Positions 23,617 through 32,505 of a stretch of DNA of 64,000 bases are shown here, piece by piece. The stretch spans positions 70,327 to 134,326 of the forward strand of contig NZ_LQBD01000008.1 of assembly GCF_046630315.1 (NCBI RefSeq), written 5' to 3'. The notes under the pieces are model-generated. The model worked only from the letters and a program-made list of their open reading frames with translations, had not been told where the DNA came from and ran no database searches. The stretch's first letter is position 1. Every line of letters begins with the position of its first letter. The position numbers were made by a program, and so were the translations under genes. This stretch comes from Brucella anthropi_A (GTDB lineage: Bacteria > Pseudomonadota > Alphaproteobacteria > Rhizobiales > Rhizobiaceae).

Positions 23617-26391
23617 TCACCGCCCCGGACGGCCTGTCTTGCCGGGGCGGCGCTTCTTGCGCGCCGTTTCGGCCGGGTCTTCGTAAGACCCGATGCCTGT
23701 GCGCTCACGGCGGATCGCCGCGTCGTTCCCGCTTGCCGGCACCTCCGTCCGCTTGACCGTCATCTCGTCCAGCGTGTTCTTGCGGAACAGCGGCTTTGCC
23801 ATGTCCGTGCCCAGTCCCATTTCATCCAGTGTCGGCTTGCGGAAACGCGAATTGCCGGACGGTTTGCCCTTGTTGCGTCCCGCACCCGTGTCGCCCGCCT
23901 CGAACTCGCGCGCCAGCGGGTCGTCGGCAATGGCCAATTCCGTCTCGCGCAGGCGCTTGATCTCGTCGCGCAGCCGCGCCGCCTTTTCGAAGTCCAGATC
24001 GGCAGCCGCGTCGCGCATCTGCTTTTCCAGATGCTCCAGATGGGCGGCAAGATTGTTGCCCATCATCGCGCCTTCTTCCGCGAAGCCAGAAATATCCGCG
24101 CGCACATGGTCGCGCTCGTAGACCGAGCCGAGAATATCCGAGATATTCTTCTTCACCGAGGCAGGCGTGATGCCATGTTCTTCATTATAGGCAACCTGCT
24201 TTTCACGGCGGCGCGCGGTCTCGTCCATCGCGCGCTGCATCGAGCCGGTGATATTGTCGGCGTAGAGAATGACCTTGCCGTCGACATTGCGCGCCGCGCG
24301 GCCGATGGTCTGGATCAGCGAGGTTTCCGAACGCAGGAAGCCTTCCTTGTCGGCATCCAGAATGGCGACGAAGCCGCATTCGGGAATGTCCAGGCCTTCG
24401 CGCAGAAGATTGATGCCGACCAGCACGTCGAAAGCGCCAAGCCGCAGGTCGCGGATGATCTCGATACGCTCCAGCGTGTCGATATCCGAGTGCATGTAGC
24501 GCACGCGCACGCCCTGTTCGTGCAGATATTCCGTCAGGTCTTCCGCCATGCGCTTGGTCAGCACCGTGACCAGCGTGCGGTAGCCTTTTGCCGCCGTATC
24601 GCGGATTTCGCCGAGCACGTCGTCCACCTGCGTCTTGGCAGGGCGGATTTCGACTGGCGGATCGATCAGTCCGGTCGGGCGGATGACCTGTTCTGCGAAC
24701 ACGCCGCCCGCTTCTTCCATTTCCCAGCCGCCCGGCGTTGCCGAAACGGCAATGGTCTGCGGGCGCATGGCGTCCCATTCCTCGAAACGGAGCGGGCGGT
24801 TGTCCATGCAGGACGGCAGGCGAAAACCATATTCGGCAAGCGTCGCCTTGCGGCGGAAGTCGCCGCGATACATGCCGCCGATCTGCGGCACCGTGACATG
24901 GCTTTCGTCGATGAAAACCAGCGCATTGTCGGGGATATATTCAAACAAGGTCGGCGGCGGCTCGCCGGGATTGCGCCCGGTCAGATAGCGCGAATAGTTT
25001 TCAATGCCCGCGCAGGAGCCGGTTGCCTCCAGCATTTCAAGGTCGAATGTCGTGCGCTGGTCGAGGCGCTGCGCTTCCAGCAGGCGACCGGCGCGGGTCA
25101 GTTCGTCAAGCCGGTGCTTCAGCTCCTCCTTGATCGACTTGATCGCCTGATTGAGCGTCGGGCGCGGCGTGACATAGTGCGAATTCGCGTAGATCTTTAC
25201 CGATTTCAGGTCGCCGGTCTTCTGGCCGGTCAGCGGGTCGAATTCGGTTATGGTCTCGATCTCGTCGCCGAACAGCGAAATGCGCCAGGCGCGGTCCTCA
25301 AGGTGGGCCGGGAACAATTCGATCGTGTCGCCGCGCACGCGGAAGGAACCGCGCACGAAATTGATGTCCTGCCGCTTGTATTGCTGGGCCACGAGATCGG
25401 CGAGAAGCTGGCGCTGGTCGAGCCGGTCGCCGATCTTCATTTCGAAGGTCATGGCCGTATAGGTTTCCACCGATCCGATACCGTAGATGCACGATACCGA
25501 GGCGACGATGATCACATCGTCGCGTTCAAGCAGTGCGCGGGTGGCCGAGTGACGCATCCGGTCGATCTGCTCGTTGATGGAGGATTCCTTCTCGATATAG
25601 GTGTCCGAGCGCGGCACATAGGCTTCCGGCTGGTAATAATCGTAGTAGGAAACGAAATATTCGACGGCATTGTTCGGAAAGAAGCTCTTGAACTCGCCGT
25701 AAAGCTGCGCGGCCAAGGTTTTGTTGGGCGCAAGAATCAGGGCAGGGCGCTGCGTCCGCTGGATGACCTGCGCCATAGTGAAGGTCTTGCCGGAGCCGGT
25801 GACGCCGAGCAGGACCTGCGTGCGGTCGTTGTTCTCCAGCCCTTCCACCAGATCGCGAATGGCCGTCGGCTGGTCACCGGACGGCTCGAAACCGGTTTCC
25901 ATCTCGATGGCGATGCCGCCTTCGGATTTTTCCGGGCGGGCCGGGCGGTGCGGCGTCCACAATTCGCCATTCTTGAACAGCGGATTGCCGGAAGCAATCA
26001 GGTCCGACAGGGCCTGAACCGTTGCTGTCGCGCCGGAGGCATTGAGGCCGGTGGCGTCTTCCAGGCTGATATCGAGACCCGCAACGGGATTGAGGCCAGC
26101 CGCCGCGCGTTCCTTCGCCGAGGCCGCGCCGCCCATCGACGTGCCGCGCCCCGTGCGCGAGGCTTCCTTGCTGCGCTCGGGAATCTTTTTGGGTTGTTTG
26201 GGATTTTTCGCACGCGGTTTCGCCGCCTCGTCGCCGATCTCCTTCGCCCAATCGGCAATAGATCCGGATAGGGGGGCGCCGGAAAACCCGGCCTGAGGCG
26301 TTTCGCCGAAACCGTCTGAATGCGGCGTTTCGCCGAAACCGCCAGCCTTGTTGCGCGAATCCCGAGAGTGTTTGTCTTTTGAGGAAGCCAT
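23617..26391 (-). CDS. uvrB: Excinuclease ABC subunit B
   Basis: Nucleotide-excision-repair helicase-like damage verifier, 924 aa against about 670 in E. coli. The first 170 or so residues are an extra low-complexity Gly/Lys/Ala-rich region with GFGETP twice (18-23, 27-32). The UvrB core follows, starting FEPSGDQPTAIRDLV, with Walker A GVTGSGKTFTMA, a beta-hairpin YYDYYQPEAYVP, DEADbox-like DESH and the helicase C half ARRNVDGKVILYAD region. The UVR domain is HLEKQMRDAAADLDFEKAARLRDEI. The tail repeats RK-x-TLDEM twice. It lies apart from uvrA and uvrC. Confidence 0.98.
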   Translation of the reverse strand: MASSKDKHSRDSRNKAGGFGETPHSDGFGETPQAGFSGAPLSGSIADWAKEIGDEAAKPRAKNPKQPKKIPERSKEASRTGRGTSMGGAASAKERAAAGLNPVAGLDISLEDATGLNASGATATVQALSDLIASGNPLFKNGELWTPHRPARPEKSEGGIAIEMETGFEPSGDQPTAIRDLVEGLENNDRTQVLLGVTGSGKTFTMAQVIQRTQRPALILAPNKTLAAQLYGEFKSFFPNNAVEYFVSYYDYYQPEAYVPRSDTYIEKESSINEQIDRMRHSATRALLERDDVIIVASVSCIYGIGSVETYTAMTFEMKIGDRLDQRQLLADLVAQQYKRQDINFVRGSFRVRGDTIELFPAHLEDRAWRISLFGDEIETITEFDPLTGQKTGDLKSVKIYANSHYVTPRPTLNQAIKSIKEELKHRLDELTRAGRLLEAQRLDQRTTFDLEMLEATGSCAGIENYSRYLTGRNPGEPPPTLFEYIPDNALVFIDESHVTVPQIGGMYRGDFRRKATLAEYGFRLPSCMDNRPLRFEEWDAMRPQTIAVSATPGGWEMEEAGGVFAEQVIRPTGLIDPPVEIRPAKTQVDDVLGEIRDTAAKGYRTLVTVLTKRMAEDLTEYLHEQGVRVRYMHSDIDTLERIEIIRDLRLGAFDVLVGINLLREGLDIPECGFVAILDADKEGFLRSETSLIQTIGRAARNVDGKVILYADNITGSMQRAMDETARRREKQVAYNEEHGITPASVKKNISDILGSVYERDHVRADISGFAEEGAMMGNNLAAHLEHLEKQMRDAAADLDFEKAARLRDEIKRLRETELAIADDPLAREFEAGDTGAGRNKGKPSGNSRFRKPTLDEMGLGTDMAKPLFRKNTLDEMTVKRTEVPASGNDAAIRRERTGIGSYEDPAETARKKRRPGKTGRPGR

Positions 26392-26408
26392 GACCCTATA
26401 TTGTTACC

Positions 26409-26453
26409 GCATGTCTTAAGCGGAAAACCGGTTTCCACTTTTCCGCGACATGC
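26409..26453. repeat. Dispersed repeat, module B
   Basis: GCATGTC ... GACATGC around a GGAAAACCGGTTTCC core, the same type as at 41186, 47317 and 50110. It lies between uvrB and the SH3 gene. Confidence 0.7.
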
Positions 26454-26567
26454 TTCCAATATGGAATTTCAGCGTCCAAATGAAAAGAGCGCGGGGACGA
26501 AATCCTCCACACCCTTTCATGATCCGGCGATGCTCCTGACAGAAGGCTGTCAGGAGCATGGTGCGGC

Positions 26568-27173
26568 TTACAGCCTGCCGCCGAGCCGCATGCGCGGTCC
26601 CGGACCGAAGCCGCGCCCAAAGCCGTGACCGAAGTTGGGGCCGAAATTGGGGTGATAACCCGGATGGTCGCGCCAGCCCGGCCTGTCGACCCAGTGCGGA
26701 CGGGGTGGCCCCCAGTTCGACTGGCAATTGCGCCCGATGCAGCCGCTGTAGATATTGGGGCCGCCGCCCCAGCCGCGATATGGGCCGGGGCCCCAGCCCG
26801 GACCCCAGCCGGGTCCGCTGTTGGCGATAGCCGAGCCGATGACCATGCCGGCAATGAGCGGTATGCCGACCGCCGCGGCGGTCGATCCGAAATTGTCGTT
26901 CGTCGTGTAGCCATTGCCGGTCTGAATGGCGATATAGCTCGATGCCGCCCAGCCGGTCATGCCGCCATAAGTGACCTGACACCAGCCATAGCCGCTGGTG
27001 CAGCCGGCCACCGTGATGCCGACGCCATTCGGAATTGCGCCGATGGTTCCATACTGTGTTCCCGGACCGACGCGCAGATTAACTGTCGAGGTGACGATAG
27101 CCGATGATGCATAAGCATTCGCTGAAACAAGAAGTGCTAATGTAAATATCGAAGATTTTGCCGATAGTTTCAT
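26568..27173 (-). CDS. SH3-domain secreted protein
   Basis: 201 aa. Signal peptide MKLSAKSSIFTLALLVSANAYA, then a bacterial SH3 domain (ATVNLRVGPGTQYGTIGAIPNGVGITVAGCTSGYGWCQVTYG), with IV-T-S-TVNLRVGPG typical of SH3b. A hydrophobic GIPLIAGMVIGSAIA segment and a long Gly/Pro/Trp/Asn-rich tail follow. Likely a periplasmic or surface protein; SH3b domains bind peptidoglycan or peptides. No operon partner on the same strand. The start at 27171-27173 has AGAGGAACGGTAT upstream. Confidence 0.85.
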   Translation of the reverse strand: MKLSAKSSIFTLALLVSANAYASSAIVTSTVNLRVGPGTQYGTIGAIPNGVGITVAGCTSGYGWCQVTYGGMTGWAASSYIAIQTGNGYTTNDNFGSTAAAVGIPLIAGMVIGSAIANSGPGWGPGWGPGPYRGWGGGPNIYSGCIGRNCQSNWGPPRPHWVDRPGWRDHPGYHPNFGPNFGHGFGRGFGPGPRMRLGGRL

Positions 27174-27373
27174 ATACCGTTCCTCTAATATAATTCACAT
27201 AATTACTTATATTATGACTATCATTATTTATAAGTATCACGATCTTTCGATTTCAATTCATGATTAATTATTACAATGCTCGTCGGCCTGGCTTTCGCTT
27301 CAACAGCTCTCGGGGTTTGCGCGGTACTTTTCTTCGCGCCGGGTTTGGCTCATATTAAGCGCCGACTCTCTCA

Positions 27374-27517
27374 GAGCCTGTTCCAAAAGGCGCCCTATGT
27401 GGCTGCAAATGGCAATTTGTCTGCGTTCCGGTGCTCATGTACTGCTCAAGTACACTCCGCTCCGGTACTCGAAAATCACCATTTTCGCACACATATGTCG
27501 CTTTTTGATTCAGGCTC
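27374..27517. repeat. MITE-like 144-bp element, copy 1
   Basis: Ends in GAGCCTG ... CAGGCTC with imperfect terminal inverted repeats of about 20 bp (GAGCCTG-x-TTC-x-AAAA...). It is flanked by TCA on both sides (27371-27373 and 27518-27520), consistent with a 3-bp target duplication. About 90 percent identical by eye to the copy at 29470. The surrounding gap 27174-27541 shows no other gene; a short hydrophobic open frame from 27276 runs into this element. Confidence 0.75.
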
Positions 27518-27541
27518 TCAAGCACTTAAGGACTGACTTCG

Positions 27542-27931
27542 ATGAACACTGACAATGCGCCGAAGGGCACGCTGCCCATTCGCGTTTCCGCCATGCCCAA
27601 GGACGCCAATTCAGCCTTCGATATTTTCGGCGGCTGGGTGATGGCGCAGATGGACATGGCCGCTGGCATCCGTTCCGCCGAGCGCGCCAGGGGGCGCACG
27701 GTGACGGCGGCGGTGCGCGAAATGGCCTTCGCCCGGCCGGTGAAGATCGGTGACACGCTCTGCGTCTACACGGATATCACGCGGGTGGGCCGCACCTCCA
27801 TCACGCTGCGGGTGGAGGCATGGGCAAAGCGCTATCTCAGCGACAAGCGCGACCTCGTCACCCATGCGGAATTCGTCATGGTCGCGCTGGATGCGGACGG
27901 CAAGCCGACGCCGGTGCCGCCGGAAGAATGA
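27542..27931 (+). CDS. Acyl-CoA thioesterase, YciA type
   Basis: 129-aa single hot-dog domain. LPIRVSAMPKDANSAFDIFGGWVMAQMDMAAGIRSAERARG is the YciA-like N-terminus with the conserved D-x-x-G-G helix start, then GRTVTAAVREMAFARPVKIGDTLCVYTDI. Hydrolyses medium- to long-chain acyl-CoA. It begins 24 bp after MITE copy 1 with weak AGGACTGACTTCG upstream. Next gene on the plus strand is DUF486. Confidence 0.93.
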   Translation: MNTDNAPKGTLPIRVSAMPKDANSAFDIFGGWVMAQMDMAAGIRSAERARGRTVTAAVREMAFARPVKIGDTLCVYTDITRVGRTSITLRVEAWAKRYLSDKRDLVTHAEFVMVALDADGKPTPVPPEE

Positions 27932-27973
27932 AACACCGCCAAGACCGGCATTGGGCCCGGCATTGCGCCGGGC

Positions 27974-28921
27974 TTATTTGCAGGCGCGGTAGCCGCTGCG
28001 GCGCTGCATCAGGTCGAAATGGAAATGGTCGGCATGTTCCGGATTGTAGCCGGGGCCGAGAACCGTCGTGAAATAGCCGCACGCATCCGAGCGCACGCTG
28101 TTGAGCAGCCCCTTTTCGCGGAAGGCGAAGAAACCCGGCTTGCGCACCATGATGTTCTTGCCGTTGTTCAGCACGATTTTGGTGACGTCGATGGCGTTGC
28201 CGCGTGAATGTTCCGACATTTTCGCGCCGCGGCGGTTGTTCATGGTGCGGCAGGAATAGCCCCCGGCATTGTGGATCGTGCGCACGCCGGACAGATAACG
28301 CAGCCGCGCGGCCGGTTGCAGGTCGCCCTTGATCCAGCGCGCAAAAGCCTCCGTCACCTGACAGTTCAGCGTCGCCGCAGGCTTGAAGGCGATCGCCCCG
28401 CTGTTGAAACCGGATACTTCGATGGGATTGGCGATCTGGCAGGAACTGCTACGATAGATGGGCGGCTTTTCCCTGAACACGACGCCGAGCCGCTTCAGCC
28501 GCGTGCGGCAGGCGGCTTCCGCATTGGACATCGTGTAGATGTTTTCCGCAGCCGTTACCGGATTCTGGATCGGGGCCGTGAAGCCATAGTCGCCGGAATA
28601 GCGCGGCTGGCTCTGCGGCGTGGATTGCGCGACGTGGTTTTCCTCTTCTTCCGCCAGCCCGACGACGCGCTCTTCCTGCGGTTCCTGCATGACGGGCATG
28701 TCTGCGGCAGGGGCATTAACCGGGGCCGCGCTTGCGACCGGCGCATCGGGCACCATCACATCGGCATTACCGACGCTGGCCTGCGGGCGCGGGGCGCTCT
28801 CGCCGGAACAGCCGGCGATGATGGCCAGCATGAGGAGGGAGAATGACGCGGCCAGACCGCGCAATCGGGAGCGCTGGCGGCTGACTGGAGCGGCGGCGGA
28901 CAACACGGAACTCATGTCCAT
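27974..28921 (-). CDS. Extensin-family lipoprotein
   Basis: 315 aa. A basic N-terminus and hydrophobic segment end in the lipobox IIAGC near residue 38. A Pro/Ala-rich, Glu-rich linker (40-115) follows, then the extensin-like C-terminal domain. This contains ACRTRLKRLGVVFREKPP, RWIKGDLQPAARLRYLSGVRTIHNAGGYSCR, SEHSRGNAIDVTKI with the His/Asp motif of D,D-peptidase-like folds, and a terminal HADHFHFDLM. The HSRGNAID and HFHFD motifs resemble VanY/peptidase M15 metal sites. Likely a cell-wall hydrolase-like protein. Confidence 0.92.
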   Translation of the reverse strand: MDMSSVLSAAAPVSRQRSRLRGLAASFSLLMLAIIAGCSGESAPRPQASVGNADVMVPDAPVASAAPVNAPAADMPVMQEPQEERVVGLAEEEENHVAQSTPQSQPRYSGDYGFTAPIQNPVTAAENIYTMSNAEAACRTRLKRLGVVFREKPPIYRSSSCQIANPIEVSGFNSGAIAFKPAATLNCQVTEAFARWIKGDLQPAARLRYLSGVRTIHNAGGYSCRTMNNRRGAKMSEHSRGNAIDVTKIVLNNGKNIMVRKPGFFAFREKGLLNSVRSDACGYFTTVLGPGYNPEHADHFHFDLMQRRSGYRACK

Positions 28922-29118
28922 ACCTTTTCTTCAGGAGACCAGACCGATGGCGTTCCGTGAATATTAGCGCGCAAGCGTAAAGGAAAAGTCAGCGCCCGCG
29001 TTAAGGGCTGTGGCGCAATCAGGGCAGCATTGGCAAAACGCCGCCTTTGTTCTATCACCTTGCTGCGGCTTCGGGCCATGCCGCAGACAACATCCTCCCG
29101 GTCCCTGAAGTCATTTCC

Positions 29119-29469
29119 ATGTCAGCACTGATTTCGCCAAGCGTCCTGCCGATCCTGCTTCTCGTCGGCTCGAATGTTTTCATGACATTTGCCTGGTACG
29201 GGCACCTGAAATTCACCAGCACGCCGCTCGTCACCGTCATTTTCATCAGCTGGGGTATCGCGCTGATCGAATATTGCCTCGCGGTTCCGGCCAATCGCAT
29301 CGGCCACGAGGTCTATTCGGCGGCACAGTTGAAAACCATTCAGGAGGTCATCACGCTGGTGATCTTCAGCCTGTTTTCGGTTTTCTATCTCAAGGAAGCC
29401 TTCACCTGGCACCATCTGCTGGGCTTTGCGCTGATAGCGGGGGGTGCGGCTTTGATCTTCAAAGGCTGA
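29119..29469 (+). CDS. DMT-superfamily small membrane protein (DUF486)
   Basis: 116 aa, four predicted TM helices, beginning MSALISPSVLPILLLVGSNVFMTFAWYGHLKF; the F-M-T-F-A-W-Y-G-H motif is the DUF486 hallmark. The second helix contains ISWGIALIEYCLAVPANRIG. An ATG at 29047 gives a longer frame without family support. MITE copy 2 begins immediately after the stop codon. Function unknown. Confidence 0.9.
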   Translation: MSALISPSVLPILLLVGSNVFMTFAWYGHLKFTSTPLVTVIFISWGIALIEYCLAVPANRIGHEVYSAAQLKTIQEVITLVIFSLFSVFYLKEAFTWHHLLGFALIAGGAALIFKG

Positions 29470-29612
29470 GAGCCTGTTCCAAAAGTCGCCCTGTGTGGCT
29501 GCAAATGGCGATTTGTCTGTGTTCCGGTGCTCACGTACCTTTAAGTACGCTCCGCTCCGGTACTCGAAAATCACCATTTTCGCGCACACATGCCGCTTTT
29601 TGAATCAGGCTC
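29470..29612. repeat. MITE-like 143-bp element, copy 2
   Basis: Same orientation and near-identical sequence to copy 1, with GAGCCTG ... CAGGCTC ends. It starts on the base after the DUF486 stop codon and ends 9 bp before the EamA gene stop, so it fills the gap between two convergent genes. No clear target duplication is visible. Confidence 0.75.
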
Positions 29613-29621
29613 CAACGCGCT

Positions 29622-30521
29622 TTATTCGGCAGGCACCAGCGCGGGCTTGCGTTTCCAGAACATGGGAACGAGCTCGACCGCCAGCATGGCGGCAAAGAGC
29701 AGCCCGCAGCCGACAAAGCCGGTGAAGCTCAGCCGGTCGCCAAGGAAGATGGCGCCGAAAAGGGCCGCGAAAAGCGCTTCGGACGACAGGAAGATCGCGG
29801 CCTGCGCCGAGGTGGTGTAGCGCTGCCCGACGGCTTGCAGGGTAAAGGCGACACCGGAGGAAAAGACGCCGGTGAAGAGGATTTCCTTCCAGGTGAGCGC
29901 GATGGCGGTCCAGTTGAAGTCCTCGACCATGGACGCGATGGCAAGTCCGGCGGCGGCGCTGGTCGCGAACTGGACGCAGCTTAGCGTGATCGGGCGTTCC
30001 GCGCGGTTTGCCCTGCCGATCAGCACCACCTGCAAGGCCCAGAAGACGGCGCCGCAAATGACCAGCCAGTCCCCCTGCCTGAGTGCGGTCAGCGTGCCGC
30101 CGGACAGCAGGAATATGCCTGCCAGACAGGCCGCGGCACTTGGCCAGACGACCGGGTGCGGCCATGTGCGAAACAGGATGACGCCAAGCACGGGCACCAT
30201 CACGACATAGAGTCCGGTCAGAAAACCGGCATTGGTGACGGATGTGGTGATAAGCCCGATCTGCTGGAGGGCAAGGCCGGTGAAGAGGCTCAACCCGACA
30301 ATCATGAAGAAGATATAGTGCCGCCGGTTGAGGCCGGCTTTCGCGCGGCGTCCTTCGGCTATGGCCCATGGCAGCACCGTGAGCGCGGCAATCGCCGAGC
30401 GGATGCCGATGAACAGGAACGGGCCAATACTGGCCATTGCCGTCGACTGGGCAACGAAACCCATGCCCCAGATGACGCCTGCCAGAAGCAGCAGCATATT
30501 GGCCTGTACGCGCGTCATCAT
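29622..30521 (-). CDS. EamA/DMT family transporter
   Basis: 299 aa with two EamA repeats and about ten transmembrane helices. Begins MMTRVQANMLLLLAGVIWGMGFVAQ; the W-G-x-x-F motif is typical. A second repeat starts near RGDW-LVICGAVFWALQVVLIG, and the helix SGVAFTLQAVGQRYTTSAQAAIFLSSEALFAALFG carries the S-E-P/A-L-F signature region. Substrate unknown. Convergent with DUF486 across MITE copy 2. Confidence 0.92.
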   Translation of the reverse strand: MMTRVQANMLLLLAGVIWGMGFVAQSTAMASIGPFLFIGIRSAIAALTVLPWAIAEGRRAKAGLNRRHYIFFMIVGLSLFTGLALQQIGLITTSVTNAGFLTGLYVVMVPVLGVILFRTWPHPVVWPSAAACLAGIFLLSGGTLTALRQGDWLVICGAVFWALQVVLIGRANRAERPITLSCVQFATSAAAGLAIASMVEDFNWTAIALTWKEILFTGVFSSGVAFTLQAVGQRYTTSAQAAIFLSSEALFAALFGAIFLGDRLSFTGFVGCGLLFAAMLAVELVPMFWKRKPALVPAE

Positions 30522-30704
30522 TGCCTCGTTTCGAACTTTTCAGGATATGTCACAGCAGAAGGAGAAACCGGACGCTTTTCAGCCTTTTCCGGTCGCCATG
30601 CTATAGGCATTATTATGGGCGGACGGCAAGGGAACTTCCGATTCTGCGACATTCGTGCATAGTCCGGTTATAATTGGAGCCATTTCATACTTACGGAGTT
30701 TTTT

Positions 30705-31760
30705 ATGCTCTCTTTGAATTGCAGGCCCATTGCGGCGACAATGCTTGCCACGGCGATGCTGCTGCTGGCGGGTGCGGAATCGCAGGCTGCCTTCAAGAAA
30801 ATTCGCGATATATGGGTTTCGTGCGATTTCGCGCAAAACTGCACGCTCAACCTCGCGCCGGCAGCAAGCGACGGCGCGCCGGAACCCGGCATCGGGTTGG
30901 GCATCTTTCGCAGCAGCCAGCCCGGATCGAAGCCGGTTCTCCGGCTTTCCTATGTCGATCCGTCGCAGAAAACCGGCAAGCTGGAGGTTTCCATCGACGG
31001 ACAAGCGATGCTTGATGTCGATGTCTCGGCCTTGAAAGCTGAAAACAATCAGCTGGATTACACGGGCGACCTTTCCAAGGCGCTGGACGCGATGAAGAAC
31101 GGGCGGAAGCTCCAGTTGAAATTCGCCGGAAAGACCGTGACCTATTCGCTTTCCGGTTTTGTGGGCGGGCTGATCTATGTCGACGAACAGCAATCGCGCG
31201 ATGGGACCGTCGAGGCCTTGCAGGCGAAAGGCAGCAAACCGGCGCCCGTTCCGCCGCAGATCACGTTGATCGAGACGGTGGAGGCAATCCCCGCTCAAAT
31301 CCGCAAGGAATTTTCCGACGAAACGGCGGTGTGCGGTGGGGCCAGCCCCGATACGTTCCGCAATGCGGGCGGTTTCGAGACGACGATTGCCGAGGGGCTC
31401 GATCTCATCGGCCTGCCATGCGGGGCGCCCGGCGCCTATAACCAGCCCTATGTCTTCTACAGCCGCTATGAAAACCGGATCGTGCCGCTCTCCCTGCCGA
31501 CCATTTCCGATGACGGGCCGACGGTGACGGATACGGCGTGGAACATCGACTGGAGCCAGAAGACCCGGACGCTGACGGCCTTCTTCAAGGGGCGAGGGCT
31601 TGGCGATTGCGGCATCTACGATGTCTGGAAAGCCGCCGACAGCGGCGAGGGGCGGGTGCGTTTCGTCCTGATGCAGGAGCGGTCGAAGGGCGATTGCGAC
31701 GGCAATTATGCCGGCGGCCCGGAGCAGTGGCCCGCGAGCTGGCCGGTCAAGGCGAAATAG
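30705..31760 (+). CDS. DUF1176 secreted protein
   Basis: 351 aa. Signal peptide MLSLNCRPIAATMLATAMLLLAGAESQA. The DUF1176 core contains IWVSCDFAQNCTLNL near the start and, near the end, KGRGLGDCGIYDVWKAADSGEGRVRFVLMQERSKGDCDG; cysteines in both parts probably pair. Family function is unknown; members are envelope-located. It starts with an SD-less AT-rich leader (TTACGGAGTTTTTT has GGAG at 7 nt). Downstream is the greA leader. Confidence 0.9.
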   Translation: MLSLNCRPIAATMLATAMLLLAGAESQAAFKKIRDIWVSCDFAQNCTLNLAPAASDGAPEPGIGLGIFRSSQPGSKPVLRLSYVDPSQKTGKLEVSIDGQAMLDVDVSALKAENNQLDYTGDLSKALDAMKNGRKLQLKFAGKTVTYSLSGFVGGLIYVDEQQSRDGTVEALQAKGSKPAPVPPQITLIETVEAIPAQIRKEFSDETAVCGGASPDTFRNAGGFETTIAEGLDLIGLPCGAPGAYNQPYVFYSRYENRIVPLSLPTISDDGPTVTDTAWNIDWSQKTRTLTAFFKGRGLGDCGIYDVWKAADSGEGRVRFVLMQERSKGDCDGNYAGGPEQWPASWPVKAK

Positions 31761-31777
31761 GCGCCGTTCTGGACGGG

Positions 31778-31887
31778 TTGACAGGCGTATATTTTTCCGC
31801 GTGAAATGATTGGCGGAAATGCTATAGTTCTGTGAACGGTTATTCGAACGGTTCCGAGACGGATGTTTCGGCGACCGTTTTCTTTTT
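31778..31887 (+). promoter_or_regulatory. Possible greA promoter with leader terminator
   Basis: TTGACA (31778-31783) with TGAAAT (18-nt spacer), or TATAGT at 31823, could start transcription. At 31847-31887 AACGGT/ACCGTT with an inner CCGA/TCGG stem is followed by TTTTCTTTTT. This terminator sits after a promoter and 140 bp before greA, not directly after the upstream gene (ends 31760). It could be an attenuator producing a short leader RNA. Confidence 0.45.
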
Positions 31888-32026
31888 GTGTGTCGGAGGC
31901 TGGCCGGTCTTCGAAAAGCGCCTCGCACGATCCAAGCATTGCGCGAGGTGAGGCGGGCAAATCAAACTGCCGGTGCGGGCAAGGCCTCGGGGAGAGGCGG
32001 GCACCGGGCGAAAGAAAGGACTGGGT

Positions 32027-32500
32027 ATGGAAAAATTCCCTATGACCCCTGGCGGTTTCGAAAAGCTCAAGGAAGAGCTGCGCTGGCGTCAGCAATCGGA
32101 GCGCCCCCGGATTATCGAGGCGATCGCCGAAGCGCGCGCGCATGGCGACCTGTCGGAAAACGCCGAATATCACGCTGCGAAAGAGGCCCAGAGCCTGAAT
32201 GAAGGCCGCATCAACGAACTGGAAGATCTGGTTGCGCGCGCCGAGGTTATCGACGTTTCCAAACTGTCGGGCGACCGCATCAAGTTCGGCGCCACCGTGA
32301 CCATGATCGATGAAGACACGGAAGAAGAAAAAATCTACCAGATCGTCGGCGATCAGGAAGCCGATGTGAAGGAAGGCCGCATCTCCATCTCGTCCCCGAT
32401 TGCGCGCGCGCTGATCGGCAAGGGCGAAGGCGACACGATCGAGGTCAATGCGCCGGGCGGTTCGCGTTCCTACGAAATCGTCGGCCTGAAGTTCGTCTGA
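32027..32500 (+). CDS. greA: Transcription elongation factor GreA
   Basis: 157 aa. N-terminal coiled coil with MTPGGFEKLKEELRWR and the acidic tip region DLSENAEYHAAKEAQSLNEGRI, then the C-terminal FKBP-like domain ending ITISSPIARALIGKGEGD and YEIVGLKFV. Stimulates cleavage of backtracked RNA in the RNA polymerase secondary channel. The start at 32027 follows AAAGGACTGGGT. The wadC-like gene begins 5 nt after the stop. Confidence 0.97.
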   Translation: MEKFPMTPGGFEKLKEELRWRQQSERPRIIEAIAEARAHGDLSENAEYHAAKEAQSLNEGRINELEDLVARAEVIDVSKLSGDRIKFGATVTMIDEDTEEEKIYQIVGDQEADVKEGRISISSPIARALIGKGEGDTIEVNAPGGSRSYEIVGLKFV

Positions 32501-32505
32501 TTTCC

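Noticed and set aside
24031..26271. A 746-codon plus-strand frame opposite uvrB.
   Set aside because: Antisense shadow of uvrB; composition rich in Arg/Ala with no domain signature.
27276..27373. A short hydrophobic open frame (MLVGLAFASTALG...) running into MITE copy 1.
   Set aside because: No SD and AT-rich upstream; could be a gene remnant but not supportable as a gene.
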